Positions 33,548 to 42,117 are shown, counted from the stretch's first letter. The stretch is DNA of 64,000 nt from Actinophytocola glycyrrhizae (GCF_042653545.1 NZ_JBHSIS010000024.1:62001-126000), one strand, 5' to 3'. The notes: generated from the sequence alone by a model not told the origin. A program made the numbers and translations.

Positions 33548-33565
33548 TCAGGTGCAGGCGTGGGA

Positions 33566-33934
33566 TCACCGTCGTAATCGATCCCACGCCCGACTGACGA
33601 CGATCTGCCGCGCCTGTGCGAGCACATCGTCGGCGGACGCCTTGCCGTCGCCCTCCGCAGGCTTTCACCAAACAGGCCAAGCAGCTTGTCGCCAAACGAC
33701 TTCTCGATCGCTTCGCGCTGCCGATCGAGGCGTCCGTTGATCATCGCGTCGAGTTCGGTTTGGGTGACCGTCAGCGTCTTCTCGCCGCCCAGCGCGGTAG
33801 GCGGCTGCCCGGTCGGTGCAGGCTGCCCGGTCGCGGGCGGCGCCGGGAGCGGAGTGTGGTGCAGGCGGGGTTGCGCGGGCGCGGGGTCGCCTGCCGACGG
33901 GGTCGGCTGGGTTACCGGTGGTCGTGTCGGTCAT
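33566..33934 (-). pseudogene. Phage-like coiled-coil protein with two frameshifts
   Basis: From ATG 33934 the coding signal changes frame twice: MTDTTTGNPADP, then (after one extra C near 33896) a Pro-rich segment and TLTVTQTELDAMINGRLDRQ, REAIEKSFGDKLLGLFG, then a third frame KPAEGDGKASADDVLAQARQ ending at 33566. The central helix resembles scaffold-like small phage proteins, a tentative likeness. It lies tail-to-tail with the integrase fragment. Confidence 0.5.
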
Positions 33935-34188
33935 GCGTGGACCGTGCAACCTGCGTGTCACCGCATGGGCGAGTTGTGTGCGTGATAGGCTTCGAAACGG
34001 TGACTCAGTGGTGGGTTGCTGGCGCTGGACGCGATGTCCAGACAGTAAGGCGCGATGCCTTCAGTCAGTGACTTATTTCACCTGGGTCCAATGCACGTCG
34101 AACGGGTAATCAGTCATATTTCTGGGCCTTAATCTAGGACAGCTCGACAGCTAATTTCGACACGACCGACCACGACTCCTCGTTGCGC
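33935..34188. other. Intergenic, no gene seen
   Basis: About 250 bp of moderately AT-rich sequence between two low-confidence frames. No repeat, RNA gene or operator is recognised. Confidence 0.4.
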
Positions 34189-34190
34189 AA

Positions 34191-34529
34191 GTGCTGAGCC
34201 CAGCAGCGCCAAGCCGACTCGGAGAGTGGAGCGCGTCCGTGTTGCTGTGGTTGTCCGCGAACTCTGGGTTGATCGTCGCAGTCTCGTCGGGAATCTGCGT
34301 CCCGCTCGCTCTCGTGCTGCGTTACTGGTTTCGGGCCCGCGCTCTCGACCGTGCCATTCGCGACGGCTGTCGTGTGCGTCTCAGTGACTGGCGCTTCCGC
34401 ATGGAAATCGATCCGCCCACACCGCCCGAAAAGAAGCCTGCTGCCCCGCCGGCAGGGAAAGCAGTCGCTCCTGCGCAAGCGCGCGGCTCACGCAGGCAGC
34501 GAAAACGGCGACGTCGAAAGGGAAACTGA
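34191..34529 (+). CDS. Possible small membrane protein with basic tail
   Basis: A 112-aa frame from GTG 34191 has a hydrophobic helix (SGLIVAVSSGICVPLALVLR), a mid-section (WFRARALDRAIRDGCRVRLS), and a Pro/Lys-rich then strongly basic end (RRQRKRRRRKG). A shorter start at the GTG before LLWLSANSG is possible. There is no homologue I recognise. It may be a remnant of the mobile element. Confidence 0.4.
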   Translation: MLSPAAPSRLGEWSASVLLWLSANSGLIVAVSSGICVPLALVLRYWFRARALDRAIRDGCRVRLSDWRFRMEIDPPTPPEKKPAAPPAGKAVAPAQARGSRRQRKRRRRKGN

Positions 34530-34824
34530 TCAGGCGTCGAAGTCGCGGCGGTGACGTCGATGGCATTGTCGAAGTTGGTCACGCTGGTCGACGCCGTCGC
34601 GCTCTTGGGTTCTGGCCTTCCACACCGAGTAGACGGACTACAGGCTACTGGTGCGACCCCCGATGGGGTGGCACCAGCAACCGCCAGGAAAGGTGGCCGG
34701 ACACCTTGACGCTCATGTACGGGAAGCCGCCGGTGGCGGCGAATGAGACCCTAAAAGAGACCCTGCACTCCCAGCCAGGCTGGCGCACACTCCAGCGAGG
34801 GACGTTTTACCTGGTCATACACTG
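34530..34824. other. Gap before tRNA-Ser, no gene seen
   Basis: About 295 bp without a credible frame. Because it adjoins the tRNA 3' end, it is where an attachment site would be expected, but I find no duplicated tRNA end within the window. Confidence 0.35.
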
Positions 34825-34909
34825 CGGAGGCGGAGGGATTTGAACCCCCGGACCCGTGAAGGTCTCCTGTTTTCAAGACAGGTGCATTCGGCCGCTCTGC
34901 CACGCCTCC
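34825..34909 (-). tRNA. tRNA-Ser (anticodon TGA)
   Basis: The minus strand reads GGAGGCG paired with CGCCTCC, a long variable arm typical of class II tRNAs (AGACCTTCACGGGTC), anticodon loop CTTGAAA and T-arm GGGGGTTCAAATCCCTC. It is 85 nt with discriminator G. It bounds the second accessory region. Confidence 0.95.
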
Positions 34910-35354
34910 CTGTACTGCAGGGTAGCGGGCGTTGGTGGGCGGGTTGCGGGGACTTCCCCCGTGTGTGTGGCGTTGCTGTCCGCTTCGGACAGTGATCGGG
35001 AGTTTCACCAGTTCAGGGCTGTGCTGTGGGGTTGTGACCGGTGGCATACGGGTGCATGCTTGAGGGCACGGCCGGCTGAGCAGGCCCGCCGGGAAAGGGC
35101 AGGTGGTGCCGTGGTAATGCAGTTAACGGGGGTGGTGGACCGCAGCTCACTGCGGCCCCGCGGTTGAGCCGACAGCATCGGCTCGGTCGCGATTGCGGAG
35201 TAGTGCCGGAGTTCGGGCGCTCGAGTGCGCACAACGCACCTCCCGCGCGCCTCGACGATGTTGATCTCTCCGTCAGGGCAGGCCTTTCTGGTTGTCCGGA
35301 GAGGGTCCACGCCAGTCCGGGTGCTTCGGACCACCACTGAACTTCGACAAAACG
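34910..35354. other. 445-bp intergenic stretch, nothing convincing
   Basis: This stretch lies between the tRNA-Ser promoter side and the terminator of the aminopeptidase gene. No frame has a ribosome site plus family likeness. The tRNA promoter should lie at ~34910-34960. Confidence 0.4.
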
Positions 35355-35385
35355 AAGGGGCCGCACCCGTCGGGTGCGGCCCCTT
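35355..35385. terminator. Strong hairpin terminator of the aminopeptidase gene
   Basis: AAGGGGCCGCACCC (35355-35368) pairs perfectly with 35372-35385 around a 3-nt loop. For the minus-strand gene ending at 35404 the hairpin is flanked by short A/T runs. Confidence 0.85.
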
Positions 35386-35403
35386 TCCACTCGCTCACTC
35401 AGC

Positions 35404-36957
35404 TCAGATCAGTACGCCGTGGTGGTCGTGGGCGTCCGGCTCGGCCTTGGCCACCGACACGGTCGCGGCGCGGGCGGCTGCCGCACGGGTCTTGGCGCGG
35501 GACGCGCGCGGCGGGACACCGTTGATGTCCTCCGTGGAGATCGCGTACGAACCCAGCACGAACGCGATGGCGTCCGAGTTGCGGTCCAGTGCCACCCGGT
35601 CGACGTTGCCCAGGTTGTCGCACGCCTGGTGGTAGCAGGGGTCGAAGGCCTGGCCCGCGACGCCGCCCCACTTGTTGGCCTGCTCCTCGGTCTTCACGAC
35701 CTCGGCACCGGTGAACAGGCCACCGGCCGGGATGCCGTTGAGGATGAACTCGCCGTAGTCGGAGCGGCCGTCGAAGTCCTTGCCCTCCAGCGGCACGCCG
35801 GTGTAGTCGAAGTAGTCGACGAAGGCCTGCTCGATCTGCGCCGAGCCGTACGGGCCCGCACCGGCGCCGACGCCGTCGGAGTCGTCACCGTCGTAGGTGA
35901 AGTAGCCCGCGTTCGGCGAGCCGATCATGTCGAAGTTCAGGTACAGCGCGATGTTCAGCTGCTCCTCGAAGTCGAGGCTCTGCACGTAGTACTCCGACCC
36001 GACGAGGCCGAGCTCCTCCGCGCTCCACCACGCGAACCGCACCGCGTTGTTGACCTTCGGGGAACCGCCGAGCTGCAGCGCGGTCTCCAGCAGCGCCGCG
36101 GAACCGGTGCCGTTGTCGTTGATGCCAGGGCCGTCGGCGACGCTGTCCAGGTGCGCGCCCGCCATGACGACGTTGTTGTGGCGGCCTGTCTGGGTCTCCG
36201 CGACGACGTTGTACGAGACGCGGTCCTCCATGAAGCCCTGCAGGTCGATGCTGACCTCGGCGCCGTGCTGCGTCGCCAGGACCTGGCCCTCGGCCTGCGT
36301 GACCCCACCGGCTGGCGCGCTGCCGGGCAGCGGCGCGCCGAGCGTGCCGTTCAGAGCACCCGGGGTGTTGTTGTACATGACGACGGCGACGGCGCCGGCC
36401 TCACCGGCGGCGGCGGCCTTCGCGCCGAACGTGCACGCGCCGCGGCTGATCAGCGCGACCTTGCCCTCGGCGCCCGCGTAGTCGGTCGCCTCGCAGCCAG
36501 GGGTCGCGTCCGGCGGCACCACGTGCAGCGTGCTCGTCACGCCGCCTTCCGGCGTCGACTCGCTGTAGCTCATCCGGATCACGGGGTACTCGGTCCCGGC
36601 CACGGTGAGCGACGTTCCGCGGGTCTCGTCGTAGACGAACGGGAACTCCTGCCGCTCGACGGTGTACCCGGCGGCCTCGAGCTTGGTGGCGATGTACTCG
36701 GCCGACGCGACGTGGCCGTCGGTGCCCGCACCGCGGTTGCCGTCGTTGCGGTCGGCGAGTCGCTGCAGCGCGATCAGGTGGCGGTTGGTGTTCGCCACCT
36801 TGACCTTGTTGACCAGCTGGCGGGCCAGCGCGGGCCCGTCGGGCACGGCGGGCAGCGCCGATGGCCCTGCCGCTGCGGGTACGGCTGCGAGACCGACGCC
36901 GGTCGCGGCCGCGAGCAACGCGACTCCGGCGCGGAGTGTCGTCTTGGCGGACGGCAT
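35404..36957 (-). CDS. Secreted M28-family zinc aminopeptidase with PA domain
   Basis: A 517-aa exported enzyme. The signal peptide is ~1-30 (TTLRAGVALLAAATGVGLAA). A PA insert (about 140-235, including GKVALISRGACTFGAKAAAA) precedes or interrupts the peptidase domain. The M28 metal ligands are readable: HLDSVADGPGINDNGTGSAA (His, Asp), WWSAEELGLVGS (Glu pair), LNFDMIGSPN (Asp) and CYHQACD (His). It resembles the Streptomyces griseus aminopeptidase, which removes bulky N-terminal residues from extracellular peptides. A short charged C-terminal tail follows the catalytic domain. It is monocistronic with a strong terminator. Confidence 0.92.
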   Translation of the reverse strand: MPSAKTTLRAGVALLAAATGVGLAAVPAAAGPSALPAVPDGPALARQLVNKVKVANTNRHLIALQRLADRNDGNRGAGTDGHVASAEYIATKLEAAGYTVERQEFPFVYDETRGTSLTVAGTEYPVIRMSYSESTPEGGVTSTLHVVPPDATPGCEATDYAGAEGKVALISRGACTFGAKAAAAGEAGAVAVVMYNNTPGALNGTLGAPLPGSAPAGGVTQAEGQVLATQHGAEVSIDLQGFMEDRVSYNVVAETQTGRHNNVVMAGAHLDSVADGPGINDNGTGSAALLETALQLGGSPKVNNAVRFAWWSAEELGLVGSEYYVQSLDFEEQLNIALYLNFDMIGSPNAGYFTYDGDDSDGVGAGAGPYGSAQIEQAFVDYFDYTGVPLEGKDFDGRSDYGEFILNGIPAGGLFTGAEVVKTEEQANKWGGVAGQAFDPCYHQACDNLGNVDRVALDRNSDAIAFVLGSYAISTEDINGVPPRASRAKTRAAAARAATVSVAKAEPDAHDHHGVLI

Positions 36958-37108
36958 GAAGGGGTTCCTCTCGTCTCTGGCTCAGACACCGGCGCCTGGA
37001 TCGTCCCGAACTCGATCGCCGCGCCCGGCGTGCGCAGCCTTGTCGGGAACTCCGGACCGGTCAAGCCCTGCACACGTACCGTTATGGACTACCGATTACC
37101 GTTTCCCC

Positions 37109-38092
37109 ATGCATGCGATCACGATCACGCGGCCAGGTGGACCGGAAGTACTGGACTGGACGGAGCAACCCGATCCGCGACCCGGCCCAGGCGAGGTCGT
37201 GCTGGAGGTCGCCGCCACCGCCGTGAACCGCGCGGACCTGTTGCAGCGCCAGGGCAACTACGCGCCCCCGCGCGGCGTCACGGACGTGCCCGGTCTCGAG
37301 TGCGCGGGCACGGTCGCCGCGCTCGGTGCCGACGTGACCGGTGTCGAGGTCGGTGAGCGGGTGTGCGCGCTGCTCGCGGGCGGCGGGTACGCGACGAAGG
37401 TCGTCGTGCCAGCCGGGCAGGTCATGCCGCTTCCGTCCACTGTGGACGTTGTGACCGCGGCCGGGCTGCCCGAGGTCGCCGCAACGGTGTGGTCGAACGT
37501 GGTGATGGTGGCCGGACTGACCGAGGGCGAGACGCTGCTGGTGCACGGCGGCGCGGGCGGCATCGGCACGCACGCGATCCAGGTCGCGAAGGCGCTCGGC
37601 GCACGGGTCGCGGTGACCGCGGGCTCCGAGGAGCGGCTCGAACGGTGCGCGGAGCTCGGCGCGGACATCCTGGTCAACTACCGCGAACAGGACTTCGTCG
37701 AAGCGGTCAGAGAAGCCACCGACGGCCGGGGCGCCGACGTGGTGCTCGACAACATGGGCGCGAAGTACCTGCCCCGCAACGTGGACGTGCTCGCACGGCT
37801 CGGCAGGCTGGTCGTGATCGGCATGCAGGGCGGGGTCAAGGGCGAGCTGAACATCGGCAAGCTGCTGGCGAAGAACGGCATGGTCACCGCGACGTCCCTG
37901 CGGTACCGGCCGGTCGCCGAGAAGACCGCGATCTGCCAGGAGCTGGTCGCCATGCTGTGGCCGCTGATCGAGGCCGGCGAGGTCAGGCCGGTCACGCACG
38001 ACGTGCTGCCGGTCGAACAGGCAGGCGAGGCGCACCGCAAACTCGAGGAAGGCGACGTGTTCGGCAAGTTGCTGCTGCGGATGCCTAACTGA
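37109..38092 (+). CDS. NAD(P)H quinone oxidoreductase (zeta-crystallin type)
   Basis: A 327-aa medium-chain dehydrogenase/reductase without structural zinc. GroES-like domain ~1-125 (VNRADLLQRQGNYAPPRGV, VPGLECAGTVAALG). Rossmann domain with VHGGAGGIGTHAIQVAKALG (near 145-165), the AxxGxxG-type NADPH site. The C-terminal HRKLEEGDVFGKLLLRM matches the PIG3-like quinone reductase subgroup. It reduces quinones or other alpha,beta-unsaturated carbonyls using NADPH. ATG 37109 is the natural start. It is convergent with the aminotransferase-like gene, whose stop overlaps the end region. Confidence 0.9.
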   Translation: MHAITITRPGGPEVLDWTEQPDPRPGPGEVVLEVAATAVNRADLLQRQGNYAPPRGVTDVPGLECAGTVAALGADVTGVEVGERVCALLAGGGYATKVVVPAGQVMPLPSTVDVVTAAGLPEVAATVWSNVVMVAGLTEGETLLVHGGAGGIGTHAIQVAKALGARVAVTAGSEERLERCAELGADILVNYREQDFVEAVREATDGRGADVVLDNMGAKYLPRNVDVLARLGRLVVIGMQGGVKGELNIGKLLAKNGMVTATSLRYRPVAEKTAICQELVAMLWPLIEAGEVRPVTHDVLPVEQAGEAHRKLEEGDVFGKLLLRMPN

Positions 38093-39293
38093 GCGAGGTC
38101 AGGGCGGCGACGGCCTCGACGAGCGCGTCGATCTCGGCCGCCGTCGTGTAGTGCGCGAGGCCGACGCGGACCGCGCCGCCGACCTCGGCCACCCCGAGCG
38201 CCGCGAACACGCCGCTGGGCACGTCGTCGGCGAACGCGCAGATGCCGCGGTCGGCGAGGTGCACGATCGCGGTGGCCGCCTTGACGTCGGTGACGGTGAA
38301 CGCGAGGGCCGGGATGCGGCGCATGGCGTCGCCGATGACCGTGACGTGCAGCAGGCCGCGCAGCTCGGAGATGAGCTTGCCGAGCATCCCGGCCTGGTAG
38401 GACTTGGCCGAGCCGATCGAGGTCTGCAGGCGGTCGCGGCGGCTGCCGGTGGCGGCGTCGTCGAGGCTCGCGAGGTAGTCCACGGACGCGACCAGGCCCG
38501 CGAGCAGCGGGTACGCGTGCTGCCCCAGCTCCATCCTGGCGGGCCCGGTCTGGTTCGGGCCGAGCGCGCACGCGGGCAGCCGGTCCAGCAGTGACGGGTC
38601 GGCGAACGCGAGCGCGCCGACCGCCGGACCGCCCCACGCGGTCGCGTTCACGGCGACCACGTCGGCGCCGAGCGCCTTGATGTCCATCGGCACGAACGGC
38701 GCGGCCGACGACGCGTCCACCACGACCAGCGACCCCGTCTCGCGGGCCAGCGCGGTGATCTTGTTCAGGTCCGGGCGGGTGCCGACCACGCCGGACGCCG
38801 CGGTCACGGCCACGACCTTCGTGCGGTGCGTGACCAGGCTCTCGTACTGCCACGCGGGCAGCTCGCACGTCTCGATGTCGATCTCGGCCCACCGCACGGT
38901 CGCGCCTGCCCGCTGTGCGACCCGCAGCCACGGCGCGATGTTCTGCTGGTGGTCGAGCCGGGACACGGCCACCTCGTCGCCGATGACCCAGCCCGCGCCG
39001 ACGGCCTCCGCGAGCCGCTGCAGCAGCACCGCCGGGTTCGGCCCGAGCACGACCCCGGCCGGGTCGCAGCCCACGAGGTCGGCGATGGCGCGGCGCGCGG
39101 CGTCGACGATGGCCTCCGCGCGCTGGGAGGCGGGGAACACACCGCCCGGCCCGGACACGGGCGCGCGCAGCGCGGTGGAGACGGCGGTGGCGACCTGCTC
39201 CGGCACCTGCATGCCGGCCGGGGCGTCCAGGTGGATCCAGCCATCACCCAACGCGGGGAACCAGCCCCGAATCGCAGCGACGTCGAACGCCAT
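38085..39293 (-). CDS. Class V aminotransferase / cysteine-desulfurase-like protein lacking the PLP lysine
   Basis: A 402-aa fold-type I protein. It aligns with SufS/CsdA-like enzymes through LGPNPAVLLQRLAEAVGAGW, SRLDHQQNIAPWLRVAQRAG and VVDASSAAPFVPMDIKALGA. At the site where the family has the PLP-binding lysine (SxYKxxGP) it reads AVNATAWGGPAVGALAF, so the lysine is replaced. It may be a non-catalytic paralogue or bind another ligand. The neighbouring Bpa gene recalls the mycobacterial Rv3778c-Rv3780 arrangement (from memory), supporting conserved linkage. ATG 39293 is chosen; open frame upstream is antisense of bpa. Confidence 0.75.
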   Translation of the reverse strand: MAFDVAAIRGWFPALGDGWIHLDAPAGMQVPEQVATAVSTALRAPVSGPGGVFPASQRAEAIVDAARRAIADLVGCDPAGVVLGPNPAVLLQRLAEAVGAGWVIGDEVAVSRLDHQQNIAPWLRVAQRAGATVRWAEIDIETCELPAWQYESLVTHRTKVVAVTAASGVVGTRPDLNKITALARETGSLVVVDASSAAPFVPMDIKALGADVVAVNATAWGGPAVGALAFADPSLLDRLPACALGPNQTGPARMELGQHAYPLLAGLVASVDYLASLDDAATGSRRDRLQTSIGSAKSYQAGMLGKLISELRGLLHVTVIGDAMRRIPALAFTVTDVKAATAIVHLADRGICAFADDVPSGVFAALGVAEVGGAVRVGLAHYTTAAEIDALVEAVAALTSLS

Positions 39294-39350
39294 GGCACCA
39301 CACCGTACGGAGCCGCGCGGGGGGCTCGTTTGGGGGGTGCTCGTGACGGC

Positions 39351-39363
39351 TACCCTCGGACTC
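39351..39363 (+). promoter_or_regulatory. -10 box for a probable leaderless bpa mRNA
   Basis: TACCCT at 39351-39356 (TANNNT) is followed 7 nt later by GTG 39364. No ribosome site fits between, so transcription probably starts at the GTG. Confidence 0.5.
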
Positions 39364-39900
39364 GTGCAGATGAACCCTGGCCAGGAGAACGAGCAGCCGC
39401 AGCACGTGGTCGTGATGGGCCCGGACGGCTCGCCCGTCGGTGCCGCCGCGATGAAGGACGGCGAGAACGCCGAGCAGATCGGCGACATGGTCGAGCAGCC
39501 CGCCAAGGTCATGCGCATCGGCACGATGATCAAACAGCTGTTGGAGGAAGTGCGGGCCGCACCTCTGGACGAGGCGTCCCGCAATCGTTTGCGGGAGATC
39601 CACACGCGGTCGATCGCCGAGCTGGAGGAAGGGCTCGCGCCGGAGCTCCAGGAGGAGCTGGAGCGGCTGTCGTTGCCGTTCACCGAGGAGAACACGCCAT
39701 CGGACGCCGAGCTGCGGATCGCGCAGGCCCAGCTCGTCGGCTGGCTCGAAGGGCTCTTCCACGGCATCCAGACCGCGTTGTTCGCACAGCAGATGGCCGC
39801 GCGGGTGCAGCTGGAGCAGATGCGTCGCGGGCTGCCGCCGGGTGCCGGTGGCGAGACGCCGGAGGGCCCGCACATCCGAGGGACCGGACAGTACCTCTAG
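39364..39900 (+). CDS. bpa: Bacterial proteasome activator Bpa (PafE)
   Basis: A 178-aa ring-forming, ATP-independent activator of the actinobacterial 20S proteasome. The helical core contains MIKQLLEEVRAAPLDEASRN, RLREIHTRSIAELEEGLAPE and AQLVGWLEGLFHGIQTALFA. The C-terminus ends ..GTGQYL, the GQYL motif that docks into the proteasome alpha-ring. Bpa feeds unfolded proteins such as HspR to the 20S core. Start GTG 39364 (leaderless geometry) or ATG 39370; they differ by two residues. The disordered N-terminal ~40 residues are normal for the family. Confidence 0.93.
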   Translation: MQMNPGQENEQPQHVVVMGPDGSPVGAAAMKDGENAEQIGDMVEQPAKVMRIGTMIKQLLEEVRAAPLDEASRNRLREIHTRSIAELEEGLAPELQEELERLSLPFTEENTPSDAELRIAQAQLVGWLEGLFHGIQTALFAQQMAARVQLEQMRRGLPPGAGGETPEGPHIRGTGQYL

Positions 39901-39904
39901 ACGA

Positions 39905-40012
39905 CCGATCCCCGTGAAGTGTCGTCAATGGGCCGTTCAGGGCGCCCAGCGCCCTGAACGCGCCTTTCAGGGCATTGCCACGCCGTCAACGCGCCTTCCC
40001 AGCACCCGACCG
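39905..40012. repeat. Intergenic palindromic repeat, copy B
   Basis: Positions 39917-39984 equal the reverse complement of 4477-4544 base for base (68 bp). The copy sits between the convergent ends of bpa and the alkyltransferase gene. It can fold through GGGCGCCCAGCGCCC and TGAACGCGCCTTTCA and may act as a terminator here. Confidence 0.85.
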
Positions 40013-40020
40013 CCCACCAG

Positions 40021-40506
40021 CTAGAGCAGGACCGGGGTGCCCTGTTCGAACGCGAGCAGGTAGCGCTTGCGGGGCAGGCCGCCGCCGTAGCCGGTGAGGT
40101 TGCCGGTGGAGCCGACGACGCGGTGGCACGGGACGATGATGCTGACCGGGTTCTTTCCGTTCGCGAGGCCGACGGCGCGGGCGGCGGTCGGGTGGCCGAG
40201 GCGCTCCGCCAGTTCGCCGTAGGTGGTGGTCTCGCCGTACGGGATGGTGGCCAGCTCTGTCCACACGCGACGCTGGAACTCCGTGCCGTGCAGGGCGAGC
40301 GGCACGTCGAAGTCCTTCAGGTCGCCGTCGAAGTACGCGGTCAGCTGTTCGATGGCGTCGCGGGAGTGGCGGTCGTCGCGGGGGCCGAAGACCTCCGCCG
40401 CCGGGCGGTGCCGCTGCTCGTCCATGTACAGCCCGCACAGCACGCCGTCGCTCGCCACGAGTGTCAGCGGGCCGACGGGGGTGTCCATCACGGTGTGCGT
40501 GCGCAT
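40021..40506 (-). CDS. ogt: Methylated-DNA--protein-cysteine methyltransferase
   Basis: A 161-aa suicide repair enzyme. The acceptor site is the canonical IVPCHRVVGSTGNLTGYGGG, with helix-turn-helix region EFQRRVWTELATIPYGETTT and AERLGHPTAARAVGLANGKN (Asn hinge). It removes alkyl groups from O6-guanine onto the active cysteine. The length and lack of an AraC domain indicate the Ogt type, not Ada. ATG 40506 chosen; ATG six codons later is possible. It is divergent from the PEP-mutase-like gene across a 112-bp region containing a long palindrome. Confidence 0.93.
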   Translation of the reverse strand: MRTHTVMDTPVGPLTLVASDGVLCGLYMDEQRHRPAAEVFGPRDDRHSRDAIEQLTAYFDGDLKDFDVPLALHGTEFQRRVWTELATIPYGETTTYGELAERLGHPTAARAVGLANGKNPVSIIVPCHRVVGSTGNLTGYGGGLPRKRYLLAFEQGTPVLL

Positions 40507-40544
40507 GACACCACCGTGCCCGGCCGCGCGGGTGCTCGCTGGCC

Positions 40545-40578
40545 GTTTTCGGACATCGACACGTTCATGTCCGAAAAC
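40545..40578. promoter_or_regulatory. 34-bp palindromic operator candidate
   Basis: GTTTTCGGACAT (40545-40556) and its perfect reverse complement (40567-40578) are separated by 10 bp. The arms are more AT-rich than the surroundings, and the element sits in the middle of a divergent intergenic region, as expected of a dimeric repressor or activator site. The regulator is unknown. Confidence 0.6.
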
Positions 40579-40618
40579 TGCCGGACGGGTGACTCGTCCG
40601 CTGGTGGAGTTCCTGTCC

Positions 40619-41359
40619 ATGACCTTTCGGGAACGACACTTCACCGGCGCGCCGCTCGTGCTGCCCAACGCGTGGGACGCGGCCAGCGCGCGGATCATCG
40701 AGCGGGCCGGCGCCGAGGCGATCGCCACGACCAGCGCCGGGGTCGCGTGGAGCCTCGGGGCGCAGGACGGGGACCGGCTCGACGCCGACGCGGCGGTGGC
40801 GGCGGCGGCGCGGATCGTGCGTGCCGTGGACGTGCCGGTGACCGCCGACATCGAGAGCGGGTACGGCGACGTCGCGCGGACCGTGCGGCTGGTGCGGGAC
40901 GCGGGTGCGGCCGGGATCAACGTCGAGGACGGGCGCGTGGCGGCGCCGGAGCGGATCGCGGCGGCGCGGGCCGCCGGCGGGGACCTGTTCGTGAACGCGC
41001 GGATCGACACGTTCCTGCTGTCGGCGGGCGGGGTGGACGAGACGGTGGCGCGGGCGAAGGTATACGTGGACGCGGGTGCGGACGGGGTGTTCGTGCCGGG
41101 GGTGCACGACCCGGACGTGATCGCCGAGCTGGTGACGCGGATCCCGGCGCCGGTGAACGTGATGGCCGGACCGGGGGCGCCGTCGGTCGCCGCGCTCGCC
41201 GGGCTGGGGGTGCGGCGGGTGAGCGTGGGGCCCGCGATCGCGGTGGCGGCGTACTCGCTCGTGTCGGCCGCGGCGGCCGAGATCCTCGCTCACGGGACGT
41301 ACGGCGGCACGGACGCGGTGTTGACGCACGGTGATCTGAACGGGTGCTTTGCTCACTGA
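40619..41359 (+). CDS. Isocitrate lyase/PEP mutase family enzyme
   Basis: A 246-aa TIM-barrel protein. It opens with APLVLPNAWDAASARIIERA and carries PVTADIESGYGDVARTVRLV, GAAGINVEDG (metal/substrate loop) and FVNARIDTFLL. These are hallmarks of the PEP-mutase/ICL-like superfamily that makes or breaks C-C or C-P bonds next to a carboxylate. The loop is not the KxxxSxxxG of true isocitrate lyase, so carboxyphosphonoenolpyruvate mutase-like or oxaloacetate hydrolase activity is as likely. ATG 40619 has GGTGGAG upstream. Probably controlled by the palindrome at 40545. Confidence 0.85.
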   Translation: MTFRERHFTGAPLVLPNAWDAASARIIERAGAEAIATTSAGVAWSLGAQDGDRLDADAAVAAAARIVRAVDVPVTADIESGYGDVARTVRLVRDAGAAGINVEDGRVAAPERIAAARAAGGDLFVNARIDTFLLSAGGVDETVARAKVYVDAGADGVFVPGVHDPDVIAELVTRIPAPVNVMAGPGAPSVAALAGLGVRRVSVGPAIAVAAYSLVSAAAAEILAHGTYGGTDAVLTHGDLNGCFAH

Positions 41360-41588
41360 CCGCAGTTCGATCTCGTATCGAAAAGGGCCGGCCGGTCGGT
41401 ATTGACATACCCATCGGTCGGTTTTTGGCGTGTGACGCACGCCACGGCGCAGGTCAGCGGGGTGCCGTGACGTGCGGCGAAATTCCCGGGCTCGAATTCC
41501 ACGCCGATTCCAGCGTCGGTCATCCGTGCCGTGAAAGTCTGAGTTCGTGCCGGTTTCACCGGTGCGACTCGAATTTACGGGGAAGACC

Positions 41589-42083
41589 ATGACAATCTCG
41601 ATCACGAACCGGCCGGCGCCGTCGTGGCTACGAGAACTCGCCCACGGCCGCGCGGAGTACGAGGAACTACTTGGCTGGCCGGTCTCTGTGCAGGTGGGCA
41701 ACAGGGTGCTCATCGTCGCGATCGGGCACACCGTGGAAGCGGTGACGATGCCTGCGACGCTGGGTGCGCGGGTGCGCGCGGAAATGGGGATCGCGATGCT
41801 GTCCGGACCGGTCGTCACCGACCCGGACGGCGTTCGCTGGACCTTCCTGACCAAGCCACTCGACCGGCTGCGGCCGAACACGACCGCCGATCTCTCCCAT
41901 TTGCGAGTGGACGTGGCGCCGTACGGGAGCCACGTCGTGATCCCGACCGACCCCGGGGTGTCGGCGGGGAAGGTGTGGCGGTGGGTCGAGCCGCCCGCGC
42001 CGGGGAAGGCGCTGCCGCCCGCGTACGCGGTGATAGCGGTGACCCGGCGACTGGCGGAACTGAACCACCTGCTGGTGGCGTGA
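41589..42083 (+). CDS. Conserved actinobacterial protein, intact paralogue of the frameshifted island gene
   Basis: A 164-aa protein of unknown function. Its core (GWPVSVQVGNRVLIVAIGHT, VTMPATLGARVRAEMGIAML, SGPVVTDPDGVRWTFLTKP) matches the 19.5-kb gene in order, including the GSHVVIPTDP and LPPAYAVIAVTRRLAEL ends that are out of frame there. It resembles short proteins I associate loosely with prim-pol N-terminal-like folds; this is not firm. ATG 41589 follows GGGGAAG. A TTGACA (41402-41407) flanked by CGGTCGGT direct repeats lies upstream and could be its promoter. A DnaA-box repeat follows the gene. Confidence 0.65.
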   Translation: MTISITNRPAPSWLRELAHGRAEYEELLGWPVSVQVGNRVLIVAIGHTVEAVTMPATLGARVRAEMGIAMLSGPVVTDPDGVRWTFLTKPLDRLRPNTTADLSHLRVDVAPYGSHVVIPTDPGVSAGKVWRWVEPPAPGKALPPAYAVIAVTRRLAELNHLLVA

Positions 42084-42117
42084 ACGCAACGAAACGGGCC
42101 GAACCAACCCGCCCGAA

